A stretch of DNA of 64,000 bases from Hirudinaria manillensis (lineage: Eukaryota > Annelida > Clitellata > Hirudinida > Hirudinidae): NCBI GenBank assembly GCA_034509925.1, contig CM067534.1, positions 5,602,001 to 5,666,000 on the forward strand. The letters run 5' to 3'. The translations under genes and the position numbers were made by a program. Below, one piece after another: positions 58,700-64,000 of the stretch. A model generated the notes under the pieces. It had not been told where the DNA came from. It saw only the letters and a list, made by a program, of their open reading frames with translations, and searched no databases. Each line of letters begins with the position of its first letter. Position 1 is the stretch's first letter.

Positions 58700-58705
58700 T
58701 TTATT
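58700..58705 (-). terminator. Poly(A) signal of hyccin
   Basis: AATAAA on the minus strand, about 50 nt after the hyccin stop codon; the short distance fits a compact 3' UTR. Confidence 0.6.
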
Positions 58706-58755
58706 GAAGACAATCACAGCTGAACACGGAAGGCCTCGGATGACTTCGAGCCTCG

Positions 58756-61700
58756 TCACAAAAACGTCGACTGACTCAGCAAGTTGACGGTCGGCGGTCC
58801 CGACTCTTGCTTCTCGACGGAAGAATCAGAAACCTGCCTGCGAATCGGAGGCAAGGTGGGGCTGAGAAAAGACGAGGAATTCTTTTGATCATTCCCTAAA
58901 CAAGTCAATTTGTTTGCTTTTGATTTTAAACTGACTTCATTGGCGAAATCCTGGTTGTACAGTTTAATGGTCTTCATTTGGATGGCATCGGCGTCGCCAT
59001 TGAAAATGGACCCGGACGAGGCTTTCTTGCTCGTGGCGGAGTTGTTGTTGTTGTTGGTCGACTCGTTCTCTTTAGACTTTTGCTGCTTCGAGCTTCTTTC
59101 TTTCCTCGGAGCGACTTTGACGTGGTGACTCTTGCCGAGCTTCGTCAGAGGACTCTTTTCAATTTCTGCAGTTTGATCTTCGAGGATCTCCCCGTTCAGC
59201 CGCACGACGACTTCGGACTGCGGGGTCTGTTCGTCTCCGTCTCTCACGTCGATGTCGTCTGCCGTGAAAATTTTATGTGCCTTAATTATCGATCATCGAT
59301 ATGTTGTATTGTGTATTGTTGCTGTTATCATTATCATCATCACCACCATCAACAACATTGACCTCAGTATGGGTCAAAGCAATACTACAACTGAATGATG
59401 CAGCAACTCATGCTCATCAGTTACGTGCCAGCTCACGTTATCTCAAAAATATTCCAAACTGATTTAAAGATAAATTGTGAAAAAAATAAAACATTTGAGC
59501 AATAATAGAGCAACCTGGTAACTTTTTGGCTCTGAAGGATGCATTAGTGATGGCATCTTTTGAGATTGGAGTGTGTGTTTTGAAGCTGTGGGTGGGAGTC
59601 AGCGAAAGGTCATGTTGCATGTCAGCGTCGTAGGTTTTCGATAAGTTCAATAGGGCATTTGCGACCTGGATTTGTAAGATTTTTGTGGAAATAAATAAAA
59701 CGTTTAATTAATAATGTTTGAATTAATAATGTTAATTCAAATGAAAATCGAAAAAATAAACCCTGCAAATATTTATATAAGATGCACCTAGGCTTACGGG
59801 ACTTTGCGATTGGTCAAGGCGGAGATTCTTAACCTAATTAAATTTAAATCGTCTGCTGCCAATACATGGTACTGACCATAATTATGTCGGGTTGAAGGTC
59901 ATACGAAGCTCGGAAGTGTACATCCTGAATGGCTCTTAAGGCATTCCTTGATAAACCATTGAACCTTCCAAAAGATAATTAAACTCAAATAAATGTCAAT
60001 TAATAAATGAGGTTAGTTTAAACATTTATATTATTATAACAAGCTGATAATAATAATAATAATAATAATAGTAATAATAATAAAGAATTATCTACAGAAT
60101 TACAATACAAAAGGAATATTTATATTATTCATTGGTTCATGCTGGTTTCTCAATACCAAAATTTAGGATTTTGGGGGACCTTTTCAGTGATTTTTATAGG
60201 ATCAATATTAAATGCTGAAATACTGCATTGTAACTTCTACAATATTTTTTAATATCTGTGTTGCCATTAATAAATACATATTATATATAATTTATATATA
60301 TATAAGTGGCTCACATGAGGAACTGCATGCCACACAGCAGTTCAATGACCAACTCTGGCTCAAATGGAGTCCTTTGTTTGTCTTCAGAATCTTCGAGAAT
60401 GCAGGAAAATATCTTTCCACTCTCCGTGGCAAAAGGTGTTATCACCTCGGGATTGTCATCCTCCAAGCCTATTCTCGAAATCCTAAGATCGTTTGAAATA
60501 AAACTTAAATCTAAACATCAACAAAACATCTTGTAAAACTTGAAACAGCAGTGAAATGCTTTTGCAAATAATAAACCTAATAACACTTCAAAATAAAAAA
60601 TAAATGACGAAACTCACTTTGAGCACAGAAAACACAAGTTCTTGCGAGATCGAAAAGACATATGAGAGACGTTGGAGAGATATATTTTTATTGCAAACCC
60701 TAAAACGGTGCTCCTGTGAAGATTGGACATCGTAAACATTCCATTCAATTTTTCTTGAGACTTATTTTTAAATTTGATCATTAAACCAATCAAACCATTG
60801 CTAATAATATAATAATAATAATAATAATAATAACAATAATAATAATAATATCATGTGTACGATGTCATAATAATCTCAAGCAATAAGCAATTGAGATCAA
60901 TATTTACCTATTCTGAGAAGTGATGGAATCAAATTTTTTCGAAACAACTTCAGCTGATGTCGTGCTTCCATTAAGATTCTGACGATTCTTTAAAGCGGCT
61001 TCGGTCAGGAGAGTTGCAGACATGAATGGTGGCTAGAATTAGTAAAAAAAAATAATTCGTTAAAAAGTAAACAAAAATTAACTCGTTAAAAAGACATTGG
61101 AAAATGTGATGATTTACAAAACCATCAAAACTGACGTCGTGGTATATGGAAGCTGTAAAAACTGTAGGAAGGCATGATTTCATGATCTCATTTGAACTCT
61201 GAAAGAATCACATTTATGCTCAGGTATGCGGTACACGATGACAACATTCTGAATGTAAACAAAACAGTAGATCCGAACCAGATTGTAAACACCAAGCAGG
61301 AATGCTGTTATGCCACCTGGCTGAAAATAGAGTAAATATTCATTAATTTTATTAAGGCAATATATTTAAAAAGACTTCACCTGTTGCTTAGAGCTTTTCA
61401 TCAAGTTAAAATAACTCCATACAATCAAAGGGATGAATTCCAGTGCAAAGTTGTGAAGAGTTGAAACATTAGACTTATAACAATTGAAAAGCTGATGACA
61501 CACTGGATCGACCAACTGCAGAAACATGTAACTCAATTGCAAATGTAGATTAGCAATTAATAAGTTGAGTTACAAAAGCAAGAAACTTTTTAAAATAAAT
61601 ATGTAAAAGACCTGGTAGTTTTTCTCAGAATCCAAATTATTAAATGCATAATATAACTCATCCAAGAGCTCATTTTTAAATTTCATGGTTTCAAAATATT

Positions 61701-61825
61701 TTGAAGAAGCTGACTCAGGTAAAGACTGAAAAACAATAGCCACTTTGAAAAATATTATGTTGGTTCTATTCAAGCATATGGAAACCTACCCTGAACTCTG
61801 TCAGCCATTTTCTAATGAATCTCAT
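58756..61825 (-). CDS. FAM126: Hyccin (FAM126), PI4KA-complex subunit, 11 exons, 512 aa
   Basis: Hyccin, with TTC7 and EFR3, holds PI4-kinase III-alpha at the plasma membrane and stabilises it. Exons in transcript order: 61790-61825, 61612-61725, 61381-61515, 61279-61320, 61118-61198, 60908-61032, 60618-60713, 60315-60482, 59877-59964, 59515-59665, 58756-59258; phases agree. Recognisable segments: MRFIRKWLTEFR-SLPES, LVDPVCHQLFNCYKS (family EPVCHQLFEFY), FALEFIPLIVWSYFNL, AFLLGVYNL, TVFTASIYHD, FMSATLLTEAALKNRQ, FNGLSRNALRAIQDVHFRAS and VANALLNLSK. The tail (about 350-512) is Ser/Lys/Asn-rich and disordered, with a poly-Asn run, as in the family. The 80-nt intron at 61199-61278 was inferred because reading through leads to a stop. 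In the exon at 60618-60713 the frame chosen (VLGFAIKIYLSN...KNLCFLCSKISRIG) is the one that preserves phase and aligns with the family. Confidence 0.9.
60048..60080. repeat. (AAT)n short tract in hyccin intron
   Basis: About 10 units with a GTA interruption. A similar tract at 60809-60850 lies in the next upstream intron. Confidence 0.8.
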
Positions 61826-62624
61826 TTTAGATATCTTAGAATGTGTATCTGATTTATGATGAAGTTCAAACACTTAAAAGATGCTTAAAATCATGAAACA
61901 TGACCAGCTTTCTTCTATTCTACAAATATTATAAACATTTCATTCATTCATAAAATTCAAATTGTTATTGATGGCTAAGATATTTTCTTAATAATATACC
62001 ATGCACTATCGATTATTCATATCGATATATTTAAAAAATCTCTGACTAAAATAATTTAAAAACAAAATAAAACCTTCGAAATTTTAAAAAACAATTTCAT
62101 CCACGCAAAATATCCAGAGGTGGGTCATTTGACACGAAAGCCAGGTTAGAATATATCAATAGAAAATCGAAAAGTGAAATCGATTTGGATATAAATAAGC
62201 ACAGCTGTTGCCTCTCATCCAGCAACGAACAACCATCTTTTCAACCATTTATTTAGATTATTGCATTTATTAGATTTTATATTAAAATATATTATTATTT
62301 AAGCACACGATTACAGAAATAAAATGAAATTATTAAACTGCACTCCCACACACCATTTCAACAATCACATAAATTTCTTCAAATTTTCAGAGCTTTAATT
62401 GCTGTTATCACTAGGCCAATCGGACATTTCTGAAATGGCTCTTCAGCGACACCGCTAGAATTAGAAAGGTAAAACCAGAATCGTCGTAAAACCTGAATAA
62501 AACCATTATTGGTATATCCAACTCCAAGACTTTTCGCTAAAGTTTATTTCCAAGAGCGCTAATTTACACCAATAGTAACAAGAATTGTGGGAAAATCCTT
62601 GAATCCAATTTTAAAGTCTGGTAT
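61826..62624. other. Spacer between DDX54 and hyccin (same strand)
   Basis: 800 bp of AT-rich sequence: DDX54 3' flank and hyccin 5' flank. The distance is too long for a typical operon spacer. No other feature seen. Confidence 0.5.
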
Positions 62625-64000
62625 TCACTTATTTCGATTCTTCCTTCCCTGGTTCTTCTTGTGTTGTTTTATTTGGAAAGACTTTTGCTCGCTCCTCTTA
62701 TGTCTGGCCTTCAATATTTGCTCCTTTTTCTTCAGCTCTGATCTGCCCCCTGGCTTACCTGGTGCACCTGTAGGTATATATTTATATAGTACAATGGCCA
62801 AACAAAAGATGATTTCATAAAAGCTGTAATTTATCTTTTAAATAAATTTATTGTTAATCTTTATGGTTACCTTTAGACTCATTGTTTCCATATCTGCCTT
62901 TAAAATGTCTTCTTGGCTGCTTATTGCCATGACCTTCATCATCAGATTCATCATCTTTGTGATGAGCTTTACTCCTGTGAAGCCATGTCTTATACCTGAT
63001 TTCAAGATAAATGTAAGCTATTAGTGCATATTAATTCTAGCAGTCGAAAAAATATAACATAATAAAATATAATATACCATAAAAAAAAATACTAAAAACA
63101 AATGATTTGCTAATGAACTACTAAATGAATTTAGTTCAAAATACTAAAATGATTATTTTATTATTAAATTAATTAAAAGAGAAACCAACAAATCTTTTTT
63201 GGATTTTCCATTTATTTTGGCTCCTGATTCATTCTTTCCTTTCTTATTGTTAGCATCTGCCCTAACAAACTTCTTCTTCTTTCTATCCCTGAAAAAAGTT
63301 CCGTACAAAGAAAGGTGATTAACCATTGAGAAATTACGATTTGTTGTTGATTTCAAAGAATTCTTCACATCCATTAGGAATGGCATGAAACGGAATGACA
63401 TTAGCAATAATTAAACAAAATATAATTAAAAATTATTTGAACTATTAATTCACAAAACATGTCAAAGCAATAATTAAAGTTTTGACATTAAAATGATCTT
63501 GGCATGATTATTATAATAACATAACATAAAGAATTTAATTACAAGTCATGCCACAAAATGCTGGCAAACGATCTGGTAATGAATGCTCGCTGAATATAAA
63601 TTTATGAGGGTTGAAGTTTAAACAGCTTCTGTGGATGATGCAATGGCAATTACTTATCAAATTGATAAGTTTTAAATATCAAACCATATTTAAATATCAA
63701 ACCATATTTAAATATCAAACCATATCATCCTGTTCTTCTGTCTCTTCAGTTCTCCATCTTCATCACCAATAACATCAATCATAACCTTGGAAGCCTCCCT
63801 CTCAAAGCCACTTTCAAGCGACAACCTGAATCACATATATTATTTTTATATCAATAATTATCATTATTTAACAATTGTTATTATTAATAAAAGTTATAAA
63901 TCAAAAAAATATTATCTTGGATTAACTGTTGAAAATAAAGTAATTAAAATTAACATATATCAACCAACCCTTTCTCTGTGTTGTGATCCTTGCTAACATA
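62625..64000 (-). CDS. DDX54: DDX54 (DEAD-box RNA helicase, Dbp10), C-terminal 167 residues; rest off the right edge
   Basis: Nucleolar ATP-dependent RNA helicase of 60S subunit assembly. Exons, in transcript order: beyond 64000 to 63969, then 63721-63825, 63190-63288, 62871-62995 and 62625-62767; all phases fit. Only the DBP10CT region and basic tail are visible: YVSKDHNTEKGLSLESGFER, EASKVMIDVIGDEDGELKRQ, then MIWDRKKKKFVRADANNKK (family KWDRKKKRF), KSKKDLYKTWLHRSK (family KRDLYQKWK) and APGKPGGRSELKKKEQILKA (family ELKTKQQILK). The helicase core motifs lie outside the window, so catalytic integrity cannot be judged. The donor of the exon 63721-63825 is embedded in an 18-bp tandem triplication. 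Confidence 0.9.
63667..63727. repeat. 18-bp tandem repeat across a DDX54 splice donor
   Basis: Three-plus copies of AAATATCAAACCATATTT on the plus strand. On the coding strand each copy contains ATATG|GTTTGATAT, the sequence of the donor in use at 63719-63720. Confidence 0.85.

Noticed and set aside
60618..60713. Alternative hyccin frame starting VCNKNISLQRLSYVF from a TTTTAG acceptor
   Set aside because: It looked like the family's VSLQSLCQI at first, but it ends in the wrong phase and the next exon would hit a stop at once; the frame from the TTCACAG acceptor fits on both sides.

Overview
This window comes from an animal nuclear genome. It is AT-rich and carries intron-dense genes with GT-AG introns, (A/T)-rich microsatellites and TBL3, KCNQ, PI4KB, CNPase, TRAF, hyccin and DDX54 homologues. 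The CNPase-like gene with a 2H phosphodiesterase half, the TRAF3-like MATH domain and the CABIT protein point to an invertebrate metazoan, plausibly a deuterostome. Several genes have a splice-acceptor-like AG a few bases before the start codon. This would fit spliced-leader trans-splicing, as in tunicates, but the species cannot be fixed from sequence alone. Gene models below were built by hand: exons were joined only where splice dinucleotides, phase and family similarity agreed.

Layout. At 1-3969 (minus) lies most of TBL3, a WD40 protein of the U3 snoRNP, running off the left edge. About 2.4 kb of non-coding sequence separates it from a divergent 12-exon KCNQ potassium channel (plus, 6362-35849). 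The KCNQ introns are stuffed with microsatellites, minisatellites, a LINE fragment and SINE-like scraps. PI4KB (minus, 38006-45269, 13 coding exons) follows. Next come three compact plus-strand genes: an intronless CABIT-domain GAREM/THEMIS-like protein (47426-50008), a two-exon CNPase (51146-52614) and an eight-exon TRAF3-like adaptor (53662-56408). The right end is minus strand: hyccin/FAM126 (58756-61825, 11 exons) and the C-terminal exons of DDX54 (62625-64000, running off the right edge). Two short candidate genes were pieced together from small exons: a single-pass membrane microprotein at 57550-58023 and a minus-strand peptide gene head-to-head with CNPase at about 50770-51106.

How the genes relate. 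There is no sign of an operon; each gene has its own flanks. TBL3 and DDX54 both act in nucleolar ribosome biogenesis. PI4KB makes PI4P at the Golgi, and hyccin stabilises the other type III PI4-kinase (PI4KA) at the plasma membrane. KCNQ channels depend on PI(4,5)P2, the product downstream of PI4P. The CABIT and TRAF genes are receptor-signalling adaptors. These links are from family knowledge and need not mean co-regulation.
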